Source: Bifidobacterium vansinderenii
Lineage (GTDB): Bacteria; Actinomycetota; Actinomycetes; Actinomycetales; Bifidobacteriaceae
Reading direction: 5' to 3'
DNA: 64,000 nucleotides
NCBI RefSeq assembly: GCF_002234915.1
Contig: NZ_NEWD01000021.1
Location: 1 to 64,000 of the forward strand
Numbering within the stretch: position 1 is the stretch's first letter; each line of letters opens with the position of its first letter. The notes under the pieces are model-generated. The model had not been told where the DNA came from and did not search any database. It worked only from the letters and a program-made list of their open reading frames with translations. Below, piece after piece: positions 16,703 to 24,713 of this stretch. The translations under genes and the position numbers were made by a program.

Positions 16703-17607
16703 CCATCCCGATCCAGCTCGCCCCCGGCATCAAGGTCGTGTATACCACCCGACTCGGCGGCGTCTCCACCGGCGACTGGGCCGGCCTCAACCTCGGCGGA
16801 CGCGGCGGCGACAACCCTGCGCACGTGGCCGCCAACCGCCAGGCGCTCGCCGACGAACTCGGCGTGAAGCTCTCCCTGATCGGCCAGGTGCACTCCGGCC
16901 TCGCCGTGGACGCCGACGAACTCTGGGAGGAGAACGCCCCCTACGGCTTCGACGCCTCCGGCACCGCCCTGCCCGACGGCACCGAGGCCCGTCGCGTGGA
17001 GGCCGACGGCCAGGTGACCAGCCAGCGCGGCGTGGCCCTCGGCATGTTCGCCGCCGACTGCCTGCCCGTGCTGTTCGCCGACCCCGAATCCGGCGTGATC
17101 GGCGCCGCCCACTGCGGCCGTCGCGGCCTGCAGCGCGGCGTGATCGGCGCCACCGTGGATCTCATGGTGGCTAAGGGCGCCAAGCGCGAATCCATCGTCG
17201 CCACGCTCGGCCCGTGCATCTGCGGCGAATGCTACGAGGTGGGCGAGGAGATTGCCGAGGACTTCCAGAAGCGCTTCCCGCTCACGCGCACGGTCACGCG
17301 CTTCGGCGGTGCCGGCGTGGACCTCAATGAGGCCGCGATGATCGACCTCGCCTTCGCCGGCGTGACCAAGGTGGGCCAGTCCCTGCCGCGCGTGAACGCC
17401 GCCACCCAGTACCTCGACGCCGACGAGGAGCTCGCCGAGCTGTGCCGCACCGACGGCGAAGGCCCCGAAACGCTGCGCGAACGCCTCGAGCAGATCCGCC
17501 ACAGCATGTGCACGCTCGAGAACCCGCTGTGGTACTCGCACCGCCGCGCCACGCTCGCCGGCAAAACCCACGAAGGCCGCCTCCTAGCCCTGATCGTCCG
17601 CGAATAA
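16609..17607 (+). CDS. YfiH / LACC1-family multicopper-like purine nucleoside enzyme
   Basis: 332 residues of the YfiH family, whose characterised members act as purine nucleoside phosphorylase and adenosine deaminase using a Zn site; older records call them polyphenol oxidases. Motifs: TTRLGGVSTGDWAGLNLG, GQVHSG, ADCLPVLFAD, AAHCGRRGLQRGV and GPCICGECYEVG, with the Cys and His metal ligands present. AAGGACC precedes the ATG. Overlaps the end of the U32 gene by 94 nt in another frame, so the two are probably cotranscribed. In actinobacteria this family often lies near cell division genes. Confidence 0.9.
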   Translation: MSNDNTTEYDNEILNSSTIPSHDKAGRPIPVTIPIQLAPGIKVVYTTRLGGVSTGDWAGLNLGGRGGDNPAHVAANRQALADELGVKLSLIGQVHSGLAVDADELWEENAPYGFDASGTALPDGTEARRVEADGQVTSQRGVALGMFAADCLPVLFADPESGVIGAAHCGRRGLQRGVIGATVDLMVAKGAKRESIVATLGPCICGECYEVGEEIAEDFQKRFPLTRTVTRFGGAGVDLNEAAMIDLAFAGVTKVGQSLPRVNAATQYLDADEELAELCRTDGEGPETLRERLEQIRHSMCTLENPLWYSHRRATLAGKTHEGRLLALIVRE

Positions 17608-17642
17608 CTGCCCTCCCCGCTCCGAGGCCGGGGCCACCGTGA

Positions 17643-17721
17643 TTTCCCAAAGGGAAGAGCCCACCCGCTACGCCCCATATACCTCGTATCGGAACGGCCG
17701 CAATTTCCCAACGGGAAGAGC
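17643..17721. repeat. Pair of TTTCCCAA-MGGGAAGAGC repeats
   Basis: TTTCCCAAAGGGAAGAGC at 17643-17660 recurs at 17704-17721 with one change. Each copy is itself a palindrome (TTTCCC/GGGAA). Confidence 0.8.
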
Positions 17722-17725
17722 GAAA

Positions 17726-17837
17726 GGCCGGCATATGGTGCTCGACTGTATCAGCGGAGGCGATGTGATACGCTCTGCGATCACATCGCCGGAGCGAGGC
17801 CAAACGGCCCGAGTGTGTCGAGCACCATATGCCGGCC
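17726..17837. repeat. 112-bp element with perfect 21-bp terminal inverted repeats
   Basis: Arms at 17726-17746 and 17817-17837 are exact inverted copies (GGCCGGCATATGGTGCTCGA...). Nested inside is a second inverted repeat, GGCGATGTGAT (17759-17769) with ATCACATCGCC (17780-17790). There is no ORF. The layout resembles a miniature inverted-repeat element or a cruciform. Confidence 0.8.
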
Positions 17838-17927
17838 TGCAGCGCCCCTCCATCGCCTGCAGCGCCCCTCCATCGCCTGCAGCGCCCCTCCATCAACCTT
17901 CGCAATCCCAAACCTTCGCAATCCTAC
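17835..17927. repeat. 20-bp tandem repeat (3 copies) plus 17-bp tandem repeat (2 copies)
   Basis: GCCTGCAGCGCCCCTCCATC occurs three times without gaps at 17835-17894. It is followed by AACCTTCGCAATCC twice (17895-17927). The remainder up to ispD (17928-18050) is C-rich without a clear feature. Confidence 0.9.
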
Positions 17928-18050
17928 CCAGCCTCCGCCCGCCCCAACCCCGCCCCCATACCTTCGAACACATCCGAACACCTCCGCACATCGCAAGTGA
18001 AAAATTCGGGCAGTTGTCGGCGGGTGGGCGTGGCATCCCCCCGAAGCGGC

Positions 18051-18056
18051 TACGGT
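18051..18056 (+). promoter_or_regulatory. -10 element for leaderless ispD
   Basis: TACGGT ends 7 nt before the ATG at 18064, which would place the transcript start on the start codon itself. There is no good ribosome binding site between them. Confidence 0.5.
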
Positions 18057-18063
18057 GGTGCCC

Positions 18064-18927
18064 ATGTGTGAGAAGAGCGATGTTTCCCAGAACGATGTGA
18101 CCGTCCAGCAGCCGTCCGAACAGCTGCCGACCGACGTGCCCGTGGTGGCCGTGGTCCTGGCCGCCGGATTCGGCACCCGCTTCGATCCGGACAACCCCAA
18201 GCAGCTGGTGTCGGTGGGCGGCAAGGAGATCGTGCTCTGGTCCATCGAGGCGTTCGAACACAATCCGCTTGTTTCCGATATCGTCGTCGTGGTCAATCCG
18301 CGCGTGCACGAGCAGGTGGAGAATCTGATTATCTCCAACGGCATGAGCAAGGTGCGCATGGTGATCGAAGGCGGCGCCGAGCGTTCCGACAGCACGCAGA
18401 TCGCATTGCAGACGCTGGCCGACGCCGGCATTCCCGGCGATGCGAAGGTACTGATCCACGACGCCGTCCGTCCGTTCGTCGAACAGTCCGCCATCCGTGG
18501 ATGCATCGAGACGCTTAATCAGTTCCGCGCCGCAACCGTGGCCGTCCCGTCCACCGACACCGTGCTGCTGACGCAGGATCTCGGCGACCGCAAGATCATT
18601 TCGTCGGTGCCCGAACGTCCCGACACGTTCCGTGCGCAGACCCCGCAGGCGTTCCGTTTCTCCACGATCCGCGAGGCGTACGCCAAGGCGATGGGCGACC
18701 CCGACTTCCATCCCACCGACGACACGCGTGTGGTGGTCGACTATCTGCCCGGCACTCCGGTGGCCATCGTGGCGGGCGCCGACACGAATCTCAAGATCAC
18801 CACCCTCGCCGACATCCCCGTGGCGGAGAGCATCGCTTCGAACCTGACCCAGGGCATGTCGAAGGAGGAGGCGCGCGCCCGCATGCACGCCATGCTGTCC
18901 GGCGCGCTCGACCAGATGCGTCGTTGA
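18064..18927 (+). CDS. ispD: 2-C-methyl-D-erythritol 4-phosphate cytidylyltransferase
   Basis: 287 residues. IspD joins CTP and MEP to give CDP-ME in the non-mevalonate isoprenoid pathway. Visible motifs are VVLAAGFGTRF (31-40, nucleotide binding), GGAERSDST, IHDAVRPFV and RAQTPQAFRF, with ADTNLKITTLADI near the C-terminus. It carries about 24 extra residues before the Rossmann strand. ATG 18064 is chosen over GTG 18055/18058 because those overlap or abut the predicted -10. A related ribitol-phosphate cytidylyltransferase is possible but no teichoic acid genes are nearby. Confidence 0.9.
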   Translation: MCEKSDVSQNDVTVQQPSEQLPTDVPVVAVVLAAGFGTRFDPDNPKQLVSVGGKEIVLWSIEAFEHNPLVSDIVVVVNPRVHEQVENLIISNGMSKVRMVIEGGAERSDSTQIALQTLADAGIPGDAKVLIHDAVRPFVEQSAIRGCIETLNQFRAATVAVPSTDTVLLTQDLGDRKIISSVPERPDTFRAQTPQAFRFSTIREAYAKAMGDPDFHPTDDTRVVVDYLPGTPVAIVAGADTNLKITTLADIPVAESIASNLTQGMSKEEARARMHAMLSGALDQMRR

Positions 18928-18948
18928 TCGTGCGATTGCAACGGTAGT

Positions 18949-18954
18949 TACACT
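18949..18954 (+). promoter_or_regulatory. -10 element for leaderless downstream gene
   Basis: TACACT ends exactly 7 nt before the ATG at 18962, the same geometry as at ispD. Confidence 0.5.
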
Positions 18955-18961
18955 AGGAAAT

Positions 18962-19621
18962 ATGCAAGAATTCAACGTCGTCATTTCCGGATTCGACCAT
19001 TACGAAGACATCGACATCAATCCGTCGGCCGAAGTGTGCGCGGCGCTGGAATCGCGCGGCGTGGAACCGTCTGAGGACAGTGCCGGCGACGTGCGCATCA
19101 ACGTCACGTCCGTGCTGATTCCGCTGAGCTTCCAGAACGCGTGGCCCACGCTGCTGGAAACGATCGACCGCGTGCATCCGGACATGGTGCTTGCCACCGG
19201 ACTCAAGACGCACGCGCACTCCGTGGCGTTGGAACGTTGCGCCACGAATCTGATCGACGCCACGCGCCCCGACGCGGACAACATCCAGCCGCGTCGCGCG
19301 CCGATCGACCCGGACGGTCCGGCCGCCTACTGGACGCGTCTGCCGTTGCGTACGATCCTGCACGACTTCTCCGACCAGAACATTCCCGCCACGTTGAGTT
19401 CCGACGCCGGCACGTTCGTGTGCAATTCGCTGTTCTACCGTCTGCTGGACTGGAACTCCACGCAGTCCACGGCGCTGTCCGGATTCCTGAGCTTCCCCAA
19501 GGTGAACGATGGCGGCAAGTACGGCTCTGGTCTGTCGTTGGATCAGATGATCGCTGCCGCGCAGGATGTGATCCGCGCCACCGTGGACTATGCGGTCCGT
19601 CCCGTTTCCGACGAGATCTGA
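18962..19621 (+). CDS. Pyroglutamyl-peptidase I (C15) homologue lacking catalytic His
   Basis: 219 residues, normal length for peptidase C15, which removes N-terminal pyroglutamate. The Glu of the triad is in ALERCATN (E91) and the nucleophile in SSDAGTFVCN (C154). At the place of the third residue, where the family has GFIHVP, this protein reads GFLSFP, so Ser177 replaces His. GFDHYEDIDINPS matches the family N-terminus. It may be inactive, changed in function, or use another His. The gene starts 34 nt after ispD with its own -10 and no clear ribosome binding site. Confidence 0.8.
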   Translation: MQEFNVVISGFDHYEDIDINPSAEVCAALESRGVEPSEDSAGDVRINVTSVLIPLSFQNAWPTLLETIDRVHPDMVLATGLKTHAHSVALERCATNLIDATRPDADNIQPRRAPIDPDGPAAYWTRLPLRTILHDFSDQNIPATLSSDAGTFVCNSLFYRLLDWNSTQSTALSGFLSFPKVNDGGKYGSGLSLDQMIAAAQDVIRATVDYAVRPVSDEI

Positions 19622-19698
19622 TCGCGGTCCGTCGAATCGGCGGAATCGGTGGAAATTCTGACGAGAATCGACGGTACTGGACCGACGATCCAAGCAAT

Positions 19699-19734
19699 AT
19701 TCAGGCCTGATGCGACCTCGTGTCGGGCCTGATT
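19699..19734 (+). terminator. Possible hairpin after C15 gene
   Basis: TCAGGCC and GGCCTGA pair across an 18-nt loop. Short T content only. The rest of the gap 19622-19943 holds a TAAAGT -10 candidate near 19868 and nothing else clear. Confidence 0.4.
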
Positions 19735-19943
19735 CAGTGATGCCGACCGCGATGTCGACGATAGCGTTAACAGCGGGCGATGACGCCCATCGAACAGCCT
19801 GTGATAAGTGTGTGTGACATCTGTGCCGAGTATGAGCGGTTGCGGCGCGGCAGAACGATGTGTGCGCTAAAGTTCCAAGCAGTCGGGGGTGAATTCATGC
19901 TCCCGTGCAATCGATCGAAGGTAGTGGCAAGGCAGGAGCTGTT

Positions 19944-21404
19944 ATGGCAGAGGAATTCCCCGTCGTTCTGCGTGGATATGACAAGGAGAGGGTCGACCAG
20001 GCGATGGCCGGCATGCGCGAGAACACCGAGCGCATGCGCGAGCAGATCAAGGCGTACGATCAGCGTATTTTGCAGCTGGAGGCCGAGCTGCGTGAGGAGA
20101 AGTCCCGCAAGGCCGCTCCTCAGAAGAACTCCTTCGCTTCGCTGGGCGCCTCCGCCCAGCAGCTGCTCGCCTCCGCCGAGCAGACCAGCCGTGAACTGCT
20201 CGACCGTGCCAAGCAGGACGCGGCCCGCATCCGCAAGACGGCCCAGGAGAAGGCCGACACGATGCTCAACAACGCTTCGATCGACGCCTCGCAGGTGCAG
20301 GATGACGCCAAGACCGAGGCCGACGCCCTTCTGGCCAAGGCGCACACCGAGGCCGACACCATTCTTGCCTCCGCCAAGCAGACCGCCCAGCAGCTCAAGT
20401 CCGTGGCCGAGAAGCGCGCCTCCGAACAGCATGAGACCCTGCAGCTTGAGCTCGCCACCGCCCGTTCCGATCAGGAGAAGCAGCTGGCCGCCGAGAAGGC
20501 CGAGCATGAGCGCAAGCTCGCCGAACAGCGCACCGAACTGACCCGTGAGATCGCCGAGCAGCGCAAGACCGCCGACGAGGAGATCGCCAAGAAGAAGGCC
20601 GAATCCGACGACCGTATCCAGAAGGCGCTGGATCAGGCCAACGTGCGTCTCAACGAGATGCGCGACCAGGCCGGCAAGATGCTGTCGGACGCCAAGCGTC
20701 AGTCCGGTGAGATTCTTGAGAAGGCTCGCGCCGACGCCCGTCGTCTCACCGACGCCGCCGACGTGGAGCGCGCCGACAAGCTCGCCAAGGTGGGCGCCGA
20801 GGTGGAGCAGATCCGCAAGGACATCGCCGCCCAGCAGGACGAGGCCACCGAGAAGGTGAAGGAGGTGCTCGCCAACGTCAAGGAGCGTAGCGAGCAGGCC
20901 CGCCGCGAGGCTGAGGAGCTGCTGGCGCAGGCCAAGAAGGCTCGTTCCCAGGCCGACGACTACTCCGCGTCCAAGCATGCCGAGGCCGACAAGCAGACCA
21001 AGGAGCTGATCGAGGAGGCCACCCGCAAGGCCGAGGCCCAGGTTGAGCAGCGTCGTCAGGCCGCCGAGAAGGAGATCAACGGCCTGCAGGAGCACATCAC
21101 CGCGCTGCAGAACCGCGAGGCGTCCATCACCGCGCGTGTGGACGAGCTGCGTTCGATCTTCGCCAACGCGTTCGGTTTCGGTGGCGTGGCCGGTGCCGCG
21201 GCCGGTGTGTTCGGTGCCGCCAGCGCCGAGAAGGAGGCCGTCGAGGGCGCCGCGTCCGAGGTGGCCGCTGCCGCCAAGTCCGATGACGAGGCCGCCGAGG
21301 ATGAGGCCGCACTGTCCAAGTCCCAGGGTGAGGCTCCGGACGTGCCGGTGGCCAACGCCGTGGCCGAGCCCGAGCAGGTCGAGGAATCCAAGGAGAACCG
21401 CTGA
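19944..21404 (+). CDS. DivIVA-like long coiled-coil protein
   Basis: 486 residues. The N-terminal FPVVLRGYDKERVDQAMAGM segment has the DivIVA-type membrane/pole-binding pattern. About 380 residues of Ala/Glu/Lys-rich coiled coil follow (EQRKTADEEIAKKKAESDD, ATRKAEAQVEQRRQAAEKE), then a Gly/Ala hydrophobic stretch (GFGGVAGAAAGVFGAAS) and an acidic tail. In actinobacteria such proteins organise polar growth or septation. Start 19944 follows AGGAGC; an upstream in-frame start lacks a site. The stop codon overlaps the pepC start (TGATG), so the two are translationally coupled. Confidence 0.82.
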   Translation: MAEEFPVVLRGYDKERVDQAMAGMRENTERMREQIKAYDQRILQLEAELREEKSRKAAPQKNSFASLGASAQQLLASAEQTSRELLDRAKQDAARIRKTAQEKADTMLNNASIDASQVQDDAKTEADALLAKAHTEADTILASAKQTAQQLKSVAEKRASEQHETLQLELATARSDQEKQLAAEKAEHERKLAEQRTELTREIAEQRKTADEEIAKKKAESDDRIQKALDQANVRLNEMRDQAGKMLSDAKRQSGEILEKARADARRLTDAADVERADKLAKVGAEVEQIRKDIAAQQDEATEKVKEVLANVKERSEQARREAEELLAQAKKARSQADDYSASKHAEADKQTKELIEEATRKAEAQVEQRRQAAEKEINGLQEHITALQNREASITARVDELRSIFANAFGFGGVAGAAAGVFGAASAEKEAVEGAASEVAAAAKSDDEAAEDEAALSKSQGEAPDVPVANAVAEPEQVEESKENR

Positions 21405-22750
21405 TGGGCAACACCGCTGATTTCGCTCCGCTGTCCGACGCCCGGCTGGCCGAGCTGCGCGAGGGCTTCGACTCCCGTGAGGCCAACCGCATCGCTATGA
21501 ACGCGGTCACCGACGCCGGCATCGACAAGGTGGCCCGCAACTTCGACCGTGCCCGTCTGCTGCAGCGTCGATTCTCCGTCACCGTGGACAACGGCCAGGT
21601 CACCTCGCAGGCGCGTTCCGGCCGCTGCTGGCTGTTCAGCTCGCTCAACGTGGCCCGCTTCGTGGCCAAGAAGAACCTCGGCATCAAGGACTTCGAGTTC
21701 TCGCAGAGCTACGCCATGTACTTCGACAAGCTCGAACGCGTGAACTACTTCATGCAGGACGTGGCCGCGCTCGTGGCCGCCGGCGAGCCGTCCGACTCCC
21801 GTCTGGTGCAGCACCTGCTGCACGACGTGATGGGCGACGGTGGCCAGTGGACCATGGCGCTCAACGTGTACGTCAAGCATGGCGCCGTTCCCAAGGACCT
21901 GTTCCCGGAGACCGCGTCCAGTCAGAACACCGGTCAGATGAACACGAATCTGCGTGCGCTGCTGCGTGGCGCCGTGTGCAAGCTGTACGCGGGCGAGGAC
22001 GCGCAGTCGGTGATCGACGAGACGCTGGCCGCCGCGCATCGCATTCTGACGATTCATCTCGGCACTCCGCCCACCAGCTTCGACTGGGAGTGGACGGACG
22101 ACGATGGTGAGTTCCACCGCGTTGGCGAGATCACGCCCGTCGAGTTCTGGCACAAGTACGTGGACGCCGGTCTTGAGGACTACGTGTGCCTGGTGGACGA
22201 TCCGCGTGCCGAGCATCCGAAGGGTCGGAAGATCGGCATCGAGCATCTGGGCAACGTGGTGGGCGGCGTCCCCACCGAGTACCTGAACGTGCCGGTCGAG
22301 TTCATGAAGGACTGCGCGCGCAGGATCATGTCCGAGCAGGGCATTCCCGTGTGGTTCGGTGCCGACTGCCATCCGATGATGGACCGCGAGAACGGTGCGT
22401 GGGCCACCGACCTGTTCGAGTACGGCCGCGTGTACGACGTGGATTACGCGATGGACAAGGAGGAGCGCGTGCGCTTCGCCGACTCCGCCATGAACCATGC
22501 GATGGCGTTCGTGGGCGTTGATGTGGCCGACGACGGCACGACCACTCGTCGTTGGCGTGTGGAGAACTCGTGGGGCGACAAGATCGCCGACAAGGGCTAC
22601 TTCACGATGAGCGACGACTGGTTCAGCGAGTACGTGTACGTGTACGAGGTCGCCGTCCCCAAGTCCATGCTCCCCAAGGAATACCAGGAAGCCCTAACCC
22701 AGCCCGCCCTAATGCTCCCGGCCTGGGACCCGATGGGCGCGCTGGCCTGA
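21404..22750 (+). CDS. pepC: Aminopeptidase C (C1B, bleomycin hydrolase family)
   Basis: 448 residues, full length. Cytosolic papain-like aminopeptidase that trims peptides. Catalytic residues are visible: C75 in SGRCWLFSS, H365 in MNHAMAFVG and N388 in WRVENSWGD. The family C-terminal segment, whose last residues enter the active site, ends PAWDPMGALA. The start overlaps the previous stop by one base and an AAGGAGAAC site lies inside the upstream gene. The pairing with a coiled-coil division protein has no obvious functional meaning. Confidence 0.96.
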   Translation: MGNTADFAPLSDARLAELREGFDSREANRIAMNAVTDAGIDKVARNFDRARLLQRRFSVTVDNGQVTSQARSGRCWLFSSLNVARFVAKKNLGIKDFEFSQSYAMYFDKLERVNYFMQDVAALVAAGEPSDSRLVQHLLHDVMGDGGQWTMALNVYVKHGAVPKDLFPETASSQNTGQMNTNLRALLRGAVCKLYAGEDAQSVIDETLAAAHRILTIHLGTPPTSFDWEWTDDDGEFHRVGEITPVEFWHKYVDAGLEDYVCLVDDPRAEHPKGRKIGIEHLGNVVGGVPTEYLNVPVEFMKDCARRIMSEQGIPVWFGADCHPMMDRENGAWATDLFEYGRVYDVDYAMDKEERVRFADSAMNHAMAFVGVDVADDGTTTRRWRVENSWGDKIADKGYFTMSDDWFSEYVYVYEVAVPKSMLPKEYQEALTQPALMLPAWDPMGALA

Positions 22751-22775
22751 CGCCGAAGGTGGCAGGCCAGCGCGA

Positions 22776-22822
22776 GGAAACCGTAAAGCGAAACAGTCCA
22801 GTGGACTGTTTCGTAGGTTTCC
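22776..22822. repeat. Family C palindrome, copy 1 (extended)
   Basis: The core ACAGTCCAGTGGACTGT (22793-22809) is nested inside outer GGAAACC/GGTTTCC arms, giving a full cruciform. Confidence 0.85.
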
Positions 22823-22915
22823 CGTGGTGAATTGCCGACGCAATTCACCACAAACGCTTTGGTCCGATGCAGCGGCATAGCCTCGCGTCGGCCAATACGC
22901 GCGGAGGCGTTGGGA

Positions 22916-22934
22916 GACAGTCCAGTGGACTGTC
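22916..22934. repeat. Family C palindrome, copy 2
   Basis: GACAGTCCAGTGGACTGTC, a perfect palindrome around a central A. Confidence 0.85.
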
Positions 22935-23030
22935 GAGTAGCCGACCACGGAGTGCCGCCCGCCAAGGGCGGCACGCAGTCAGTAATACTGCCGGCCTATG
23001 GCCGTCAGTATGGAGGAAACCGTAAAGCGA

Positions 23031-23049
23031 AACAGTCCGGTGGACTGTT
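23031..23049. repeat. Family C palindrome, copy 3
   Basis: AACAGTCCGGTGGACTGTT, preceded by GGAAACCGTAAAGCGA exactly as in copy 1, so the repeat unit is longer than the palindrome. Confidence 0.85.
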
Positions 23050-23067
23050 GATGCAATTGAGCGCATT

Positions 23068-23187
23068 CCCTCCCTCAGTCACGCTTCGCGTGACAGCTCC
23101 CTCCCGTGGAGGGAGCACTCGCCATATACCAATGTGCTCCCTCCACGGGAGGGAGCTGGCCAGCCGAAGGCTGGTCTGAGGGAGGGA
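23068..23187. repeat. Two family A repeats, head to head
   Basis: CCCTCCCTCAGTC ... GGAGGGAGCAC (23068-23118) faces an inverted copy ending CTGAGGGAGGG (23135-23187). Together they can form one large stem. The whole gap 22751-23332 carries repeats and no gene. Confidence 0.88.
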
Positions 23188-23251
23188 TACGCTCAAATCC
23201 CTCGCAATGACATAGGTCTGTGGTCGATGCCATTGCATCTGGCACATACAC

Positions 23252-23294
23252 AATGAGGTCTCGATCCGCATGTAACGGATCGAGACCTCATTTT
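23252..23294. terminator. Perfect 17-bp terminator hairpin after prs
   Basis: AATGAGGTCTCGATCCG pairs with CGGATCGAGACCTCATT around a 7-nt loop. The A/T-rich base lets it work for prs (minus strand) and for reads from the other side. Confidence 0.9.
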
Positions 23295-23332
23295 CGTATA
23301 TCGACGGACTCTCCGCAGCCGGAGAGTCTAAA

Positions 23333-24346
23333 TCACGCGTAGATGTTGCGGGCGCGCATGTCGCTGGGCAGACCTTCAAGCAGGTGGGTCACGGAATCGC
23401 TTTCGAACACGGAGCGGATGCCGGCGGCCAGCAGCGGGGCGATGGACAGCACGGTCACGCCGTCGAAACGCTTCTCGGCGGGCACCGGAACGGTGTCGGT
23501 GAGGATGATCTCACGGGCGCCGCAGGCCTTGAGTCGTTCCACGGCCGGGCCGGACAGCAGGCCGTGCGTGGCCACAAGCGTCACGCTCTTGGCGCCGGCG
23601 CCGCGCAGCACCTTCACGGCCTCACAGATCGTGCCGGCGGTGTCGATCATGTCGTCGACGACGATGCAGTCGCGGCCTTCGACCTCGCCGATGATGCCAT
23701 GCGCCTCGGCGTGGTTCGGGCGGGTGATGTCGCGGGACTTGTGGATGAACGCAAGCGGACGGTTGTCGAGCTTGGCGGCCCAACGCTCGGAGACCTTGAT
23801 TCGGCCGGCGTCGGGGGAGACGATGGTCACGTTGTCGAGCTCGCAGTGGTTGCGCACGTAGTCGATGAGGATCGGCATGGCGGTGAGGTGGTCGACGACG
23901 CCGTCGAAGAAGCCCTGCTCCTGCGAGGCGTGCAGGTCCACGGTCATGATGCGGTCCGCGCCGGCGGTCTTGAACAGGTCGAACACCAGTCGTGCGGTGA
24001 TGGGCTCGCGGCCCTGGTGCTTCTTGTCCTGACGGGAGTAGCCAAGGAACGGCACGACGGCGGTGATGGAACGGGCGGACGCGCGCTTGAGGGCGTCGAT
24101 CATGATGAGCTGTTCCATGATCCACTTGTTGATCGGATCAGTGTGGCTCTGGATCACGAACACGTCGGCGCCGCGCACGGGCTGGGTGAATCGCACGTAC
24201 ATCTCGCCGTTGGCGAAGTCGTAGGCGGTCGTCGGAAGAATGTCAAGTCCCAGACATTTCGCCACTGCCTCGGAGAGTTCCGGGTATGCGCGTCCAGTCA
24301 CGACGGCGAGTTTGCGAATGGGGGTTTCTTCCAATACCGTGGCCAT
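23333..24346 (-). CDS. prs: Ribose-phosphate pyrophosphokinase
   Basis: 337 residues. Makes PRPP from ribose 5-phosphate and ATP for nucleotide, His and Trp synthesis. Motifs: FANGEMYVRF, the ATP-binding YSRQDKKHQGREPITARLV flexible loop, DLHASQEQGFFD, and the PRPP-binding CIVVDDMIDTAGTI. AAAGGAG precedes the ATG at 24346. It is transcribed divergently from the DAHP synthase gene; the shared 367-nt gap contains two perfect palindromes. Confidence 0.97.
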   Translation of the reverse strand: MATVLEETPIRKLAVVTGRAYPELSEAVAKCLGLDILPTTAYDFANGEMYVRFTQPVRGADVFVIQSHTDPINKWIMEQLIMIDALKRASARSITAVVPFLGYSRQDKKHQGREPITARLVFDLFKTAGADRIMTVDLHASQEQGFFDGVVDHLTAMPILIDYVRNHCELDNVTIVSPDAGRIKVSERWAAKLDNRPLAFIHKSRDITRPNHAEAHGIIGEVEGRDCIVVDDMIDTAGTICEAVKVLRGAGAKSVTLVATHGLLSGPAVERLKACGAREIILTDTVPVPAEKRFDGVTVLSIAPLLAAGIRSVFESDSVTHLLEGLPSDMRARNIYA

Positions 24347-24495
24347 GTTGGCGATCTCCTTTCGACCTCAAGACATAGTAGTAGGTCGGCGCGTCATTTC
24401 CTCTATACAGGGTACGGGAATCTGTGGCGCGAATGGCCGAGGTCAGGCTTTTTCGTCAAACTCGTCCACGTTACGCACACGTAACCATTCGTTCA

Positions 24496-24510
24496 TCCCA
24501 CATTGTGGGA
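24496..24510. promoter_or_regulatory. Perfect palindrome TCCCACATTGTGGGA
   Basis: 15-bp palindrome between prs and the first DAHP synthase gene. A GTTAC/GTAAC inverted pair lies just upstream (around 24469-24484). Likely operator. Confidence 0.5.
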
Positions 24511-24535
24511 CTTGGCTGCGTTTCGATCATCACTC

Positions 24536-24555
24536 CTCAGTGTGATCACACTGAG
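24536..24555. promoter_or_regulatory. Perfect 20-bp palindrome CTCAGTGTGATCACACTGAG
   Basis: Uninterrupted dyad 159 nt before the DAHP synthase start and 190 nt before prs. A TATAGT -10 candidate for the DAHP synthase lies at 24609. Good candidate for a dimeric repressor site. Confidence 0.6.
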
Positions 24556-24713
24556 AAAACCGAACGGCGAGAATGTGAGACAAAACGGCGGTTCCCGCAA
24601 CGGTCGTCTATAGTGGGGGAGTCCGTGCCCATGGGAGGGACGGTGATCGCGGGCGGTTCCCGCGACGATACGAATGCTATCCAACACATAGCAGTTTGAA
24701 AGAGGTGAGAAAT

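Noticed and set aside
17726-17837. Complete insertion sequence
   Set aside because: Inverted ends are perfect, but only 70 nt lie between them and there is no transposase.
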